Positions 8,693-17,785 are shown, numbered from the stretch's first letter. The stretch is 64,000 bases of DNA from Chloroflexota bacterium (GCA_023381515.1 JAMCQI010000019.1:16001-80000); one strand, 5' to 3'. The notes: generated from the sequence alone by a model not told the origin. A program made the numbers and translations.

Positions 8693-9167
8693 TCTGGGTT
8701 CAACCAGTCATTCTGAGCGCTCATCCATTGAGGACGGGAGGGACCAACCCGAACCCGTCAAGTGTACGGGCGCAATTTCAACTATCGTCATGAACACATC
8801 TTCGCCCGCCGCTCGAACTGCAAGTCCTCGCGACCTGTGCCCGGGCGCGGGGGCTCCGGTTCACGCCGGAAGATATAGTCCTGGCCTGCCATGGCATCTA
8901 TACCGAACTGACGAGCCTCAAGGCGAGCACGACCAAGAACTGATGAGTTGATGCGTCAATGACTTGCCAAGTAGTGCTCAGAGCTGGCTCTCCATCCCAC
9001 CCAGCCGGGCGTATCCATATTCGGCTAATGTACGTTACTATATTAAAGTCATCCCACGCTTGGCTAGCTGCCGCTGGTTCATCGGCCCCATCGGGTTCGA
9101 AAGCAAGCGTCGCCTTTAGGCCGCGCGGTGCCTGCTCGTTTCAAGCCTCGCCCCCAAGACCGGTTTT
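8693..9167. other. Gene-poor stretch with possible decayed coding sequence
   Basis: No intact gene is visible. One frame near 8807-8941 reads smoothly (LATCARARGLRFTPEDIVLACHG and on to a stop) and might be the tail of a lost gene, but I cannot name it. Another near 8971-9118 (IPPSRAYPYSANVRYYIKVI) is similarly protein-like without a recognisable family. Together with the glycosyltransferase remnant that follows, this suggests genomic decay. Confidence 0.4.
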
Positions 9168-9419
9168 TTGATCGCGACAAAAGCGTTCGCTTGGGGAACG
9201 CCGGTCGTCGCTTTTCAATCCGCGGCGCTCGCCAAAATTGTCGAAAACGGACGGTTCGGCTTTCTGGTCGATAGGGCAGAGGAGATGGCCGAGGCCACCC
9301 CGGCCGCCTCTGCTCTGAATCCCGATCTGTGCCGGACGGTCGCCCGAGTATGTTTTTCTTCGCAAGAGATGATCAGACACCATTTTCAGTCATACAGTGG
9401 ATTGCTGCATGGGGGTTAG
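9168..9419 (+). pseudogene. Glycosyltransferase family 4 C-terminal fragment
   Basis: The 83-aa frame matches the end of GT4 enzymes: KAFAWGTPVVAFQSAALAKIVENGRFGFLVDRAEEMAEA corresponds to the usual EAMACGTPVVA...EIVENGxTGFLVD block, followed by the C-terminal helix ending in YSGLLHGG. The N-terminal two thirds are missing, and the sequence before the TTG at 9168 is unrelated. It is a remnant, distinct from the intact GT4 genes at 45-55 kb. Confidence 0.7.
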
Positions 9420-9709
9420 CGCACGTCTCTTTGATATTGGACGTCCCCTTTACCGGCAAAACGAACACCTCTGCTCGGAATTCCCGCGTCCATGCGTATC
9501 TCGGCAGCTTTGCTCACGAAATGGAACGGGCCAGTCCCGGCCCGCTGATTACTAAAGCCATCCCGCAAGCCATTTGCGAGCGCAGCCGAGAACATGACTT
9601 GATGCGCGGCCAGGAGGGAAAGATGTGATTAGCGGCGCGCATGGCCGTGAGATTAATCGAATGCTAGTTTCACAAACACATCTCTGCAAAGCGGAGAAAG
9701 AGAGAGAAC
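9420..9709. other. Spacer without recognisable genes
   Basis: Only short random frames are present. No clear promoter, hairpin or repeat stands out before the small gene at 9710. Confidence 0.4.
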
Positions 9710-10072
9710 ATGTCTAGAATCGAAAGGGAGTATCGCGGGGAGCAAGATCGCGATCCCCAGGAACTGATCGAGAGATTTCTGAATTCCGGTCACTATACCC
9801 CGTTTGACAAAGCCGTGCGAGCTGAAGCCAAAGCGCGCTCCGTGAAATCGGACGGCAAAAGGCCCAGAGCGGCCGAAAAGGAGCATGCGAGCCACTCCGA
9901 CTTGCCCATCCCGGAGCATGATGAGCTGACTGTGGAGCAGATCGTTCCCAAGCTCATTTTCCTTTCGCGCTCACAGGTGCGTGCCCTCTTGAGCCATGAG
10001 CAAAAGCACAAGCGCCGCCCGGAGGTCGTCAAAGCGCTGGCCGAAAGGCTGAAAGACAAAGTGCCCGCCTAG
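9710..10072 (+). CDS. Small charged protein with a C-terminal helical motif, function unknown
   Basis: The 120-aa protein is very hydrophilic and begins MSRIEREYRGEQDRDPQELI. Its C-terminal part, ELTVEQIVPKLIFLSRSQVR followed by ALLSHEQKHKRRPEVVKALAERL, resembles a short helical module seen at the ends of various bacterial stress or envelope proteins (pattern DELTxxEIxxxLxxLsxxxLrxllxYExxHkxR). No enzyme motif is present. It lies three bases upstream of the lipase-like gene, so the two are probably co-transcribed. Confidence 0.65.
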   Translation: MSRIEREYRGEQDRDPQELIERFLNSGHYTPFDKAVRAEAKARSVKSDGKRPRAAEKEHASHSDLPIPEHDELTVEQIVPKLIFLSRSQVRALLSHEQKHKRRPEVVKALAERLKDKVPA

Positions 10073-10075
10073 CGG

Positions 10076-11149
10076 ATGCGGCAGCGGTCGATGATCTCTC
10101 TTCCGATTATCCTCATTCACGGTTTCAATGGCGCTCCATCCAACTGGACCGGCCCCGAAGACCGTTTCCCCGAATTTCTCGCCGCGCATGGGTACGATCC
10201 TGCGCTGATTCGCGTGTTTGATTATGGGTCGTACGAGTACGAGGGCAAGCTCCGCTACAACAACCTGGGCGATATTCGCGAGATTGCCCATCGTCTTGAC
10301 GAAGCCGGTTCGCCGGATCCGGTGGTGCGGAGTGCCGCCGTGGACGCGCTCAGCCGGGACAGCATCGCGCGAGGGGGACCCTCCAAGGTCACGATCATCG
10401 CACACTCGAGCGGGGGTATCGTTGCCCGGTATTACCTCACGCGCCAAGTCGACGACTGGCTGGGCACCCGCTATCGAGGCAATGTCGAGCGAGTCATATT
10501 CCTTGGAACACCGCACCATGGCGTGGACGTCGAAGACATTCTGGATCCGTTGCCTAGCAACCTGCTCCTCTACCGTCTGATGATTCGCCTGCATTATCTC
10601 TTCCCGCCGGAATACCACGAACAGGCCCAATCGCTGAACGAGCGTTTCGCCGAATTGCGAAGGATGACCAAGCAGACTTTTCTTCCAGAGCAAGCCTACG
10701 CAGAAACCCCGGCGTTCAGGCAATTGCACCCGGGCAGCGAGCTCTTGGATGACATCAATCATTCTGGTGCCATGCCGCAAGATATCGAGTACTTTAACAT
10801 CATCGGCGACATCCGCGCGGGAGTCCGGATCCAGTGGTTGAACCGGGAGCTGCTGGATCAGGAAAAGAGTTTTGGCGATATGCTTGTCACGACGGAGAGC
10901 TCCGGGTCCATCCCGAACGCATCCTCACAGTGCTTCCCCATCAAACAAGAGCATTGGCTTCAAGTGGATATCGGCCGGCGGATCAGCCGTCTGATTCAGT
11001 TGACTGACGAAGGCGAGCATCCTATTCCTATCCACCGCTGGCTGCGCAGCCTTCCGGCTTCCCGAGAACACATGCTCAGCATCCTGGCAAAGGCAAAGCC
11101 AACCCTTCCGCCGGCCCGTATTCCTGCCGCCACAAGAGCGCGTGCCTAG
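10076..11149 (+). CDS. Alpha/beta hydrolase, lipase-like
   Basis: The 357-aa protein opens with the lipase strand LPIILIHGFNGAPSNW and has the nucleophile elbow VTIIAHSSGGIVARYYL (GxSxG variant HSSGG) near residues 108-124, followed by VIFLGTPHHGVDVED. This resembles PGAP1/LipA-like serine esterases. A late His (PIHRW) could complete the triad. There is no signal peptide, so it may be cytosolic despite the lipase-like fold. Start 10076 is used; ATG 10091 (MISLP) is an alternative. It closely follows the small charged gene. Confidence 0.85.
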   Translation: MRQRSMISLPIILIHGFNGAPSNWTGPEDRFPEFLAAHGYDPALIRVFDYGSYEYEGKLRYNNLGDIREIAHRLDEAGSPDPVVRSAAVDALSRDSIARGGPSKVTIIAHSSGGIVARYYLTRQVDDWLGTRYRGNVERVIFLGTPHHGVDVEDILDPLPSNLLLYRLMIRLHYLFPPEYHEQAQSLNERFAELRRMTKQTFLPEQAYAETPAFRQLHPGSELLDDINHSGAMPQDIEYFNIIGDIRAGVRIQWLNRELLDQEKSFGDMLVTTESSGSIPNASSQCFPIKQEHWLQVDIGRRISRLIQLTDEGEHPIPIHRWLRSLPASREHMLSILAKAKPTLPPARIPAATRARA

Positions 11150-11167
11150 TCCTTGTTGCAGATTCGT

Positions 11168-11196
11168 TTGACAGCCGCTGGGCCATGTGATATATA
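11168..11196 (+). promoter_or_regulatory. Near-consensus sigma70-type promoter
   Basis: TTGACA at 11168-11173, a 17-bp spacer and TATATA at 11191-11196. The predicted start near 11203 gives a short RNA ending at the terminator at 11314-11350. Confidence 0.7.
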
Positions 11197-11202
11197 TTGA
11201 AA

Positions 11203-11350
11203 TCGTAAGATCCGGAAAGGGGACACACTCGGGTGAACAACTCAGCCTCTCTCGGTTTCGCGCCTTCTCGGAGTGTGCCGGCCGGCCGGTAGATAAATCG
11301 GACTGCACCGAGCGGCCGTGGGCGCACTCACACCCACGGCCTTTTCTTTC
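11203..11350 (+). ncRNA. Candidate small RNA or attenuated leader
   Basis: A near-consensus promoter is followed about 148 bases later by a strong intrinsic terminator, with no convincing reading frame between. The RNA could fold with CACACTC (11225 region) pairing to GAGTGTG (11273 region), and carries a GGCCGGCCGG segment before the terminator. I do not recognise an RNA family. It could be a free-standing sRNA or a leader regulating the acetyltransferase that starts 97 bases after the terminator. Confidence 0.45.
11314..11350 (+). terminator. Strong intrinsic terminator
   Basis: A perfect nine-pair stem GGCCGTGGG/CCCACGGCC (11314-11322 and 11333-11341) is followed by TTTTCTTTC. Confidence 0.8.
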
Positions 11351-11446
11351 TAGATGCCGTTTTGGCTCGAAAGTCGGCATTCGTAAAGCGCCGTGAGGAT
11401 CCCAGCTTCCCGCGGCCTTTTCATACGATCGAGGAGCCAGATTCTT

Positions 11447-12811
11447 ATGAGCCTCAAGCCACACACTCTTATTGAGCAATTCTCCCCCATTGCTTTTGCG
11501 CTGCCGCGTGACCTGGGCGACGGTCTCTTGCTTCGTCCGGCGACGCGCGATGACGCCGAGCCGTTGGCGCAGTTCAATGGCAGGATTTTCGGGCGGGACC
11601 ATTTCGACGAGCATGTTGCGGCATGGACGCGCGATTTCATGTCTTTGTCGCACCCGGCCGTAGGCCCTTCCAACGTGCTCGTAGTAGTAGATACCAACGC
11701 AGGTGCCAAGATCGTTTCGTCCATGTGTCTGATTCCTCAAACTTGGACCTATGCCGGCATTCCTTTTGGCGTCGGAAGGCCCGAAGCCGTGGGAACCGAC
11801 CCGGAATACCGGCGGCGCGGCTTGGTGCGTGCAATGTTCGAGACGCTGCATGCGCGCAGTGCCGCGATGGGCCACCTCGTTCAGGGCATCACGGGCATCC
11901 TCCGGTTCTATCGGCAATTTGGCTACGAGTATGCGCTCGATCTTGGCGGTGGGCGTTCAGTCCCATTCTCAAGCATCCCGCGACTGAAAGAGGGTGAGCC
12001 CGAGAGGTATCACTTACGGCCGATGACCGTGGATGACTTGGCCTTTGTTCAGCCGCTCTATCAACAGGGCGCGGCTCGATCACTTGTTGCCTGTGTGCGG
12101 CCGGATTGGTATTGGCACGCCATCCTTGGAGGCTATTCGCCCGAGTCGTTTGAAGTCAGGCTCTTGCGCGTGATCGAAACGGAGGTGGGGCGCCCTGTGG
12201 GATATGTTGCAGGGATACGCGAGATGGGCTACCGAGCGTTCCCGATCGGAGAGCTGGAGGTGGTCAACGGCCAATCGCTCCGCGCGGTGATGCCTTCCGT
12301 CTTACCGGGATTGAAGGAAATGGCGGAAATGGAAGCCGCTGCACAGAGAAACGAGGTGAACGCTCTCTTCTTCATGCTGGGCCGCGAGCACCCGGTCTTT
12401 GATGCCATCCCCGAGTATTTCGCGCGAACGCGGCCTCCATATGGCTGGTATCTGCGCGTCCCCGATCTCGTCGCCCTTCTGCGGCGCATCATCCCAGTCT
12501 TGGAGGAACGCTTGGCTAAAACCGCTCTGGCGGGTCATTCGGGCGAGATCAAAATCGACGAATATGTCAGAGGAACACGGATCATTTTCGACCGGGGCAA
12601 GATCAGCGCCGTCGAGCCGTGGGAGAAGGTCGGAAGCACTGAAGGGAATGCCGGTTTCCCTCCGTTCACGTTCCTGCAGCTGGTATTCGGGTTCCGGTCG
12701 CTCGCCGAGTTGCGTGCGAGCTTTCCCGACGTTTGGGCGAGCGACGAGGCCGCAGTCCTTTTGGACGTCTTGTTCCCTCGCCGCAGCTCGAATTTGATTC
12801 CGGTGGGGTAA
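11447..12811 (+). CDS. Eis-like GNAT family N-acetyltransferase
   Basis: The 454-aa protein starts a GNAT domain at about residue 25 (LLLRPATRDDAEPLAQFNGRIF) with the acetyl-CoA motif VGTDPEYRRRGLVRAMFETL, followed by a second GNAT-like lobe (YHLRPMTVDDLAFVQPLY) and a C-terminal sterol-carrier-like domain. This two-GNAT plus SCP2 layout and length match the Eis/multi-acetyltransferase family. Substrates of uncharacterised members are unknown. The ATG at 11447 is preferred over the GTG at 11393; GAGGAG lies about 12 bases upstream. A terminator precedes the gene by 97 bp. Confidence 0.82.
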   Translation: MSLKPHTLIEQFSPIAFALPRDLGDGLLLRPATRDDAEPLAQFNGRIFGRDHFDEHVAAWTRDFMSLSHPAVGPSNVLVVVDTNAGAKIVSSMCLIPQTWTYAGIPFGVGRPEAVGTDPEYRRRGLVRAMFETLHARSAAMGHLVQGITGILRFYRQFGYEYALDLGGGRSVPFSSIPRLKEGEPERYHLRPMTVDDLAFVQPLYQQGAARSLVACVRPDWYWHAILGGYSPESFEVRLLRVIETEVGRPVGYVAGIREMGYRAFPIGELEVVNGQSLRAVMPSVLPGLKEMAEMEAAAQRNEVNALFFMLGREHPVFDAIPEYFARTRPPYGWYLRVPDLVALLRRIIPVLEERLAKTALAGHSGEIKIDEYVRGTRIIFDRGKISAVEPWEKVGSTEGNAGFPPFTFLQLVFGFRSLAELRASFPDVWASDEAAVLLDVLFPRRSSNLIPVG

Positions 12812-12831
12812 CCCAGACTATGCGAGCGCGC

Positions 12832-12860
12832 TTGACGAATACCCAGTGTTAATGCACAAT
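12832..12860 (+). promoter_or_regulatory. Putative promoter of the large glycosidase gene
   Basis: TTGACG at 12832-12837, a 17-bp spacer and CACAAT at 12855-12860, 43 bp before the ATG. Confidence 0.45.
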
Positions 12861-12903
12861 AGACTCGCAAGGTGGGACCGAAAATCAAACCGTCAGGGGG
12901 CCC

Positions 12904-15900
12904 ATGTCGAACGAGATCGCGCCTAAAGAGTTCCACATCTCGCGGCGTGCCCGCGACCGTTATCAATTCGACGACACGCTCTTTGCGCTCACCGGCAATG
13001 TCATCTTTGCGAATTTCCGCGCCGCGCGCCAGTTCGCGCAAAAGATGAACGACCAACGTGACCTCGTGCGCTTTCCCGAGCAGACGGTGAGGGCCGGACA
13101 GATCAACGCGATGGGGCTAATCGATGAAATTCTCCATTATGTGATCCGCCTCTATCGCGAACAAAAGAATCCACAGGCGCTGTCCGGGGCGCTCGGCTGG
13201 CTGGACGACAAGCTCGGGCCGGAAGCCGTGGATGCGGCTCTCGCGAAATTTGCCGGGGAATTCCCCACCGTAACCGTCTACCGGGGCCGCGTTCCCCTTT
13301 CCAGGTATCTGCGAGGCGAGACGGCCGGCGTACCGAATCGTCAGATCGTGCTCGAAGAAATGCTGATGCTCTGGCTGGCGAATTTGAATCCCGCTTTTTC
13401 CCCCTTCCTGGAATTGTTCGACCACACCTCCCTTGAGCGCAACACGGCTTACCCGCAGATCATGTCCGGACTGCACGATTTCTTCGAGACGCAGCCGCGT
13501 TTTGGGCCGGACAATCAGAACTTGATCGATATGCTGCGCGCTCCTGCCCTCGCCGCGCCGCATTCTCTGGCCGCTCAACTCGAGTTCATCCGGAGCCGCT
13601 GGGGCGCGCTGCTCGGCGAATATCTCACACGCCTCTTGAGCGGCCTCGATTTCATCAAAGAAGAAGAGCGGATGGGTTTTCTCGGCCCCGGCCCGGCGCT
13701 CGTCCCCGTCTACGAATATGGAGGAATGGAGGAGCCTGAGCGCTTTAGCCGCGATCTGCAGTGGATGCCCGAGTTGGTCATGATCGCCAAGAATATCCAC
13801 GTATGGCTTGACCAGCTTTCCAAGCGCTTTGGCCGGCAAATGACCCGGCTGGATGAGATCCCAGATGAAGAGTTGGACCTCCTCGCGCGGTGGGGCTTTA
13901 CGGGACTGTGGTTGATCGGGATCTGGCAGCGCAGCCCCGCCTCACGCCGAATCAAGCAAATGATGGGGAATCCCGAAGCGGCTGCTTCAGCTTATTCCAT
14001 CTTCGAGTACCGTATCGCGGATGACCTGGGAGGAGAAGCCGCCTGCCAGAATCTGCGGGAGCGGGCGTGGAAACGCGGTATCCGGCTCGCCAGCGACATG
14101 GTCCCCAATCATATGGGGATCGACTCTCCCTGGGTGATCGAGCACCCGGACTGGTTCATCTCGCTCGAGGACAGTCCGTTCCCCTCCTACTCGTTCAACG
14201 GCCCTGATCTCTCATGGGACGGGCGCGTCGGTATCTTCATCGAAGATCATTATTATGATCGCACGGACGCCGCCGTCGTGTTCAGGCGGCTCGACCACTG
14301 GACGGGGAGTGAAAAGTACACCTACCATGGCAATGACGGTACGAGCATGCCGTGGAACGATACTGCGCAGTTGAATTACCTGGACCCGGCTGTACGCCAA
14401 GCCGTGATTGAGACCATTCTCCATGTGGCGCGGCAGTTCCCGGTCATTCGCTTTGACGCGGCGATGACGCTCACCAAGAAACACTACCAACGACTCTGGT
14501 TCCCGGAGCCGGGGACCGGAGGGGCCATCCCCTCGCGCGCCGAACAGGGCATGACGAAAGCGGAATTTGATGCGCGGATGCCGGAAGAATTCTGGCGCGA
14601 GGTGGTAGACCGTGTGGCGGCGGAAGCGCCCGACACGCTTCTCCTGGCCGAGGCCTTTTGGCTCATGGAGGGGTATTTCGTCCGCACCCTCGGCATGCAC
14701 CGCGTATACAACAGCGCGTTCATGAACATGCTGCGTGATGAGGACAACGCCAAGTACCGCTCGGTCATGAAAAACACGCTCGAATTCGACCCGGAAATCC
14801 TAAAGCGGTACGTCAATTTCATGAACAATCCGGACGAGCGGACGGCGGTCGACCAGTTCGGCAAAGGGGACAAGTACTTTGGCGTGTGCACGATGATGGT
14901 CACTCTTCCCGGCCTGCCGATGTTCGGACACGGGCAGATTCCGGGATTTGCCGAAAAGTACGGGATGGAGTACATGCGGGCGTACTGGGACGAGCAACCG
15001 GACGAGGAGCTGGTGCGGCGGCACGAGCGCGAGATTTTTCCGCTCTTGCATCGGCGCCACCTCTTTGCCGGAGTCGATTCCTTTCTCCTCTATGATTTCT
15101 TCGCACCCGAGGGACATGTCAACGAGGACGTCTTCGCTTACTCGAATCGCTTTGGTGATGAGCGTTCTTTGATCATCTACCACAACAGGTTTGCCGATGC
15201 ACGGGGATGGATCCGAACCTCGGCTGCCTACTCGGTTAAGGACGGGGAAGGCGAAGACCGGCACCTGGCACAGAAGAATCTGGGCGAAGCCTGGGGCCTG
15301 CATCCGCACGGCAGCTATTACACCATCTTCCGAGACGCCGTCACGGGACTGGAATACATCCGCAACAGCGAGGAATTGTTCACCAAAGGGTTGTATGTGC
15401 AGCTTGGGGCCTATGAGCGCCACGTTTTTATGGACGTCCGCGAGGTGCAGGAAAATGAGGCGCACCTCTACGGGCAGGTCGCGGCTCAATTGGGTGGAAA
15501 AGGCGTCCCCAGCATCGACGACGCCGTGCGGGAAATCACGCTGCATCCGGTCCATGTGCCGTTTAAGGAGCTGGTGAATGCGGGTATGTTCCGCTGGCTT
15601 TTGAAAGGCCGTGTCACCGAGCCGGGAGGTAAGGTAGACCCTGAGCGACTGGACCAGGTGGAACAAAAGATGGCGAGTTTGCTCCGCGCAATCAAAGCGT
15701 TTACGGGGGGCACGGGAAAAGCGGGGAAAATCGCTCAGATGACGCGCCACGAGCTGGCCGCGCTGCTGCAGTACCCTGTGCTTTCGACCCGAGTCGGCGC
15801 GCCGGCCTCCGGCGCTGACCGGGCCGCGGCCGATTACGTCCATGTCGATCTCGAGGACACTTTTGTTTGGGGCACATTGCTCGGCTGGGTCTTGGCGCAT

Positions 15901-16449
15901 CCTCTTGGCGCGATCGTCAACGAGGCGGATCCGGCGGGGCAGAGTCGGGTATGGATTGACGAATGGCTTTTGGGGCGGATCATTGGAGTGACGTTACGTG
16001 ACTTGGGCCTTGACCCCGCTCAAGCCACGGAGGCGGTCACTCTCGTCAAGCTCCTCACCGCGCATGAGAGCTGGTACCGAGCTCAGAACAAATCAAAGCA
16101 TATCTATCCGCTCGTCGAGACCTGTCTCAGGGATGAAGAGGTACGGCATTTCCTCGGGGTGAACCGCTTTGACGGCGTGCTGTGGTTTAACAAAGAGGCC
16201 TTTGACCGGTGGCTGTGGTGGATGGCAGTCCTCGCAGCCGTTGAAATCACTGCCGGTCCTGTGTTCGAGAAGGCGAAGGAATCGAAACAACTGACTGCCG
16301 TCTACGAAACGATCCTCAAACTTAAGCAAGCTGAAGCAGAGTCGGGCTATCAGGTCACCAAGCTCATGTCGGCGGCGCGGGACCTTGACGCACCCAAACG
16401 GCGCAAGCGCGCGCCAGTGCGCGTGACCAAAAAGCGAGTCAAGGTTTGA
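12904..16449 (+). CDS. Very large GH13-like alpha-amylase family protein
   Basis: The 1181-aa protein has a GH13-type barrel in its middle. Region I is DMVPNHMG (D398), region II IRFDAAMT with R516 and the nucleophile position D518, and region III LLLAEAF with E583 as acid/base. Region IV normally reads xxHD; here it is NNPDE with D644 kept but the His replaced by P643. The first 330 residues and the last 350 are alpha-helical and match no domain I know. There is no signal peptide, so it should act on intracellular alpha-glucans or maltosyl compounds. It is monocistronic with its own promoter and a hairpin after the stop. Catalysis is plausible because three acids remain, but specificity is unclear. 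Confidence 0.85.
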   Translation: MSNEIAPKEFHISRRARDRYQFDDTLFALTGNVIFANFRAARQFAQKMNDQRDLVRFPEQTVRAGQINAMGLIDEILHYVIRLYREQKNPQALSGALGWLDDKLGPEAVDAALAKFAGEFPTVTVYRGRVPLSRYLRGETAGVPNRQIVLEEMLMLWLANLNPAFSPFLELFDHTSLERNTAYPQIMSGLHDFFETQPRFGPDNQNLIDMLRAPALAAPHSLAAQLEFIRSRWGALLGEYLTRLLSGLDFIKEEERMGFLGPGPALVPVYEYGGMEEPERFSRDLQWMPELVMIAKNIHVWLDQLSKRFGRQMTRLDEIPDEELDLLARWGFTGLWLIGIWQRSPASRRIKQMMGNPEAAASAYSIFEYRIADDLGGEAACQNLRERAWKRGIRLASDMVPNHMGIDSPWVIEHPDWFISLEDSPFPSYSFNGPDLSWDGRVGIFIEDHYYDRTDAAVVFRRLDHWTGSEKYTYHGNDGTSMPWNDTAQLNYLDPAVRQAVIETILHVARQFPVIRFDAAMTLTKKHYQRLWFPEPGTGGAIPSRAEQGMTKAEFDARMPEEFWREVVDRVAAEAPDTLLLAEAFWLMEGYFVRTLGMHRVYNSAFMNMLRDEDNAKYRSVMKNTLEFDPEILKRYVNFMNNPDERTAVDQFGKGDKYFGVCTMMVTLPGLPMFGHGQIPGFAEKYGMEYMRAYWDEQPDEELVRRHEREIFPLLHRRHLFAGVDSFLLYDFFAPEGHVNEDVFAYSNRFGDERSLIIYHNRFADARGWIRTSAAYSVKDGEGEDRHLAQKNLGEAWGLHPHGSYYTIFRDAVTGLEYIRNSEELFTKGLYVQLGAYERHVFMDVREVQENEAHLYGQVAAQLGGKGVPSIDDAVREITLHPVHVPFKELVNAGMFRWLLKGRVTEPGGKVDPERLDQVEQKMASLLRAIKAFTGGTGKAGKIAQMTRHELAALLQYPVLSTRVGAPASGADRAAADYVHVDLEDTFVWGTLLGWVLAHPLGAIVNEADPAGQSRVWIDEWLLGRIIGVTLRDLGLDPAQATEAVTLVKLLTAHESWYRAQNKSKHIYPLVETCLRDEEVRHFLGVNRFDGVLWFNKEAFDRWLWWMAVLAAVEITAGPVFEKAKESKQLTAVYETILKLKQAEAESGYQVTKLMSAARDLDAPKRRKRAPVRVTKKRVKV

Positions 16450-16452
16450 CCC

Positions 16453-16485
16453 AATCTCCCGCAGCCGGTTTGCCTGCGGGAGATT
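16453..16485. terminator. Hairpin between convergent genes
   Basis: A perfect 12-pair stem AATCTCCCGCAG/CTGCGGGAGATT with a nine-base loop lies between the glycosidase stop and the convergent methyltransferase stop. There is no long T tract, so it may act on both strands weakly. Confidence 0.55.
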
Positions 16486-16489
16486 CGCT

Positions 16490-17026
16490 TTAGAGTGACC
16501 CCTTGAATGCCAGCGCCGAATAGAATTGCCCCAAAAAACTCGAGGGGGCAGTCCCGATCAATTGGACCTCTGTAAAACCTGCGCGCATGACCAGCGGCGC
16601 GCAACTCTTGAACGAGACGGGAAAGGGAACCCAGGGGTTGCCCGAGTCCACATTGTACTCGACGATCACCAACCGGCCTTTTTCTTTTAGCATACCACGC
16701 AAGTGTACAAGGACCGATTCTTTGTCGCGGAAAAAGTGGAGGACATTCGCTATCACGATACCTTCGAGCGGCGGCAAGCTCAATGGGCGCATGAAATCGG
16801 CGTTGAGACAACGCATGTTGGACTCGGGGAATTGAGCGAGGAAATTACGGCGTTGGCGCTCGAGGCGCGCCTTGTCCTTCTCGACAGAGATGATTTCGGT
16901 GTTGGAGCCGAGGAGATCACGCAACGCCAGAGTAAAGGCGCCGTCGCCCGAACCCAGGTCAGCCCAGGGACCGGTTCCCGCCACAATGGCCGGGCGCAAG
17001 AGATTTACGTGGTCCGGATGTTTCAT
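16490..17026 (-). CDS. Class I SAM-dependent methyltransferase
   Basis: The 178-aa protein has motif I WADLGSGDGAFTLAL (residues 21-35), an acidic end of strand 2 (IISVEKD), then FPESNMRCLNADF, IVIANVLHFF and GRLVIVEYN. The small size suggests a minimal methyltransferase core; the acceptor is unknown. It is convergent with the glycosidase and not in an operon. Confidence 0.82.
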   Translation of the reverse strand: MKHPDHVNLLRPAIVAGTGPWADLGSGDGAFTLALRDLLGSNTEIISVEKDKARLERQRRNFLAQFPESNMRCLNADFMRPLSLPPLEGIVIANVLHFFRDKESVLVHLRGMLKEKGRLVIVEYNVDSGNPWVPFPVSFKSCAPLVMRAGFTEVQLIGTAPSSFLGQFYSALAFKGSL

Positions 17027-17258
17027 AGGTCGAGGCCATTATAAGGCAAATTCGCCATCTCAGGGCCAAGCCCGGGCTCCTCGGCGACTGAGGCCGCCCC
17101 TGGTGGGGGCTGACGCGCCACGCGCCCTCTCCGCCAAAGACCGCGGAGTCTACGACCTCCGGGGACACCCTGCCGTCCACGCAGGTGGACGGTTGGCCAA
17201 AGGCGCGATCGGGGCGACCCCGGTCGCCAACGGCCGTATTTACAGAAATTGCATAATA

Positions 17259-17290
17259 TCTTCACACTCTCTTCACAATCGGCATATAAT
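17259..17290 (+). promoter_or_regulatory. Promoter with OmpR/PhoP-like direct repeats upstream of the SHOCT genes
   Basis: Two TCTTCACA repeats start at 17259 and 17270, exactly 11 bp apart, as expected for an OmpR-family response regulator. The first overlaps a -35 TTCACA (17261-17266), followed by an 18-bp spacer and a perfect -10 TATAAT (17285-17290). Confidence 0.6.
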
Positions 17291-17359
17291 ATAGGTGAAG
17301 AGAATCGAAGCGACATGAAGGTCAAGATGCCCTTCGGGTTCGTTTCGCAGGAGGCGAAA

Positions 17360-17785
17360 ATGCGCGCTGCAGGTTCAATTATTGCTGTTGTCGTCATCGT
17401 CCTGCTCGGAGTCTTGCTGCTCGGCGGCATGGGAATGATGGGATTTTGGGGCTACGGGACGGCACTTGCACCGCACGCAAGTGCAGGTGTGCGTGGATAC
17501 GGGGGGTACGGCATGATGTGGCCCTGGGCCTTTGGCTCTGGTGCTTTCGGCCCGGGCGTATTTGGCCCGAGTTTTCCCCTGGGTGGTATTTTGGTGCTTG
17601 TCTTCTGGGCGCTTGTTATTATCGGCATCGTTTTGCTTGTTGTCTGGGCCGTCCGCAACGCAGGACGCGGTGCGACACTAACGTCTACATCAGGACCGTC
17701 TCCTCTCGATATCCTGAAGGCACGCTACGCTCGCGGTGAGATCACCAAAGAGCAATTCGATCAAATAAAGGCAGACCTGGCCTGA
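17360..17785 (+). CDS. SHOCT domain membrane protein, long form
   Basis: The 141-aa protein has an N-terminal membrane helix (SIIAVVVIVLLGVLLLGG), a Gly/Met-rich linker, a second membrane helix (ILVLVFWALVIIGIVLLVVW) and a C-terminal SHOCT motif SPLDILKARYARGEITKEQF. SHOCT is a short oligomerisation-type domain at protein termini. Start 17360 is chosen because GCAGGAGGCG precedes it; the frame is open further upstream. A small paralog follows 85 bp later. Confidence 0.85.
   Translation: MRAAGSIIAVVVIVLLGVLLLGGMGMMGFWGYGTALAPHASAGVRGYGGYGMMWPWAFGSGAFGPGVFGPSFPLGGILVLVFWALVIIGIVLLVVWAVRNAGRGATLTSTSGPSPLDILKARYARGEITKEQFDQIKADLA

Noticed and set aside
9040..9120. tRNA gene suggested by GGTTCGAA
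   Set aside because: No acceptor or anticodon arms pair around it.
9971..11917. Two long minus-strand frames opposite the lipase and acetyltransferase genes
   Set aside because: Antisense shadows; they contain no family motif and run through the terminator at 11314.
14800..15900. 366-aa minus-strand frame within the glycosidase gene
   Set aside because: Antisense shadow of a strongly supported gene.
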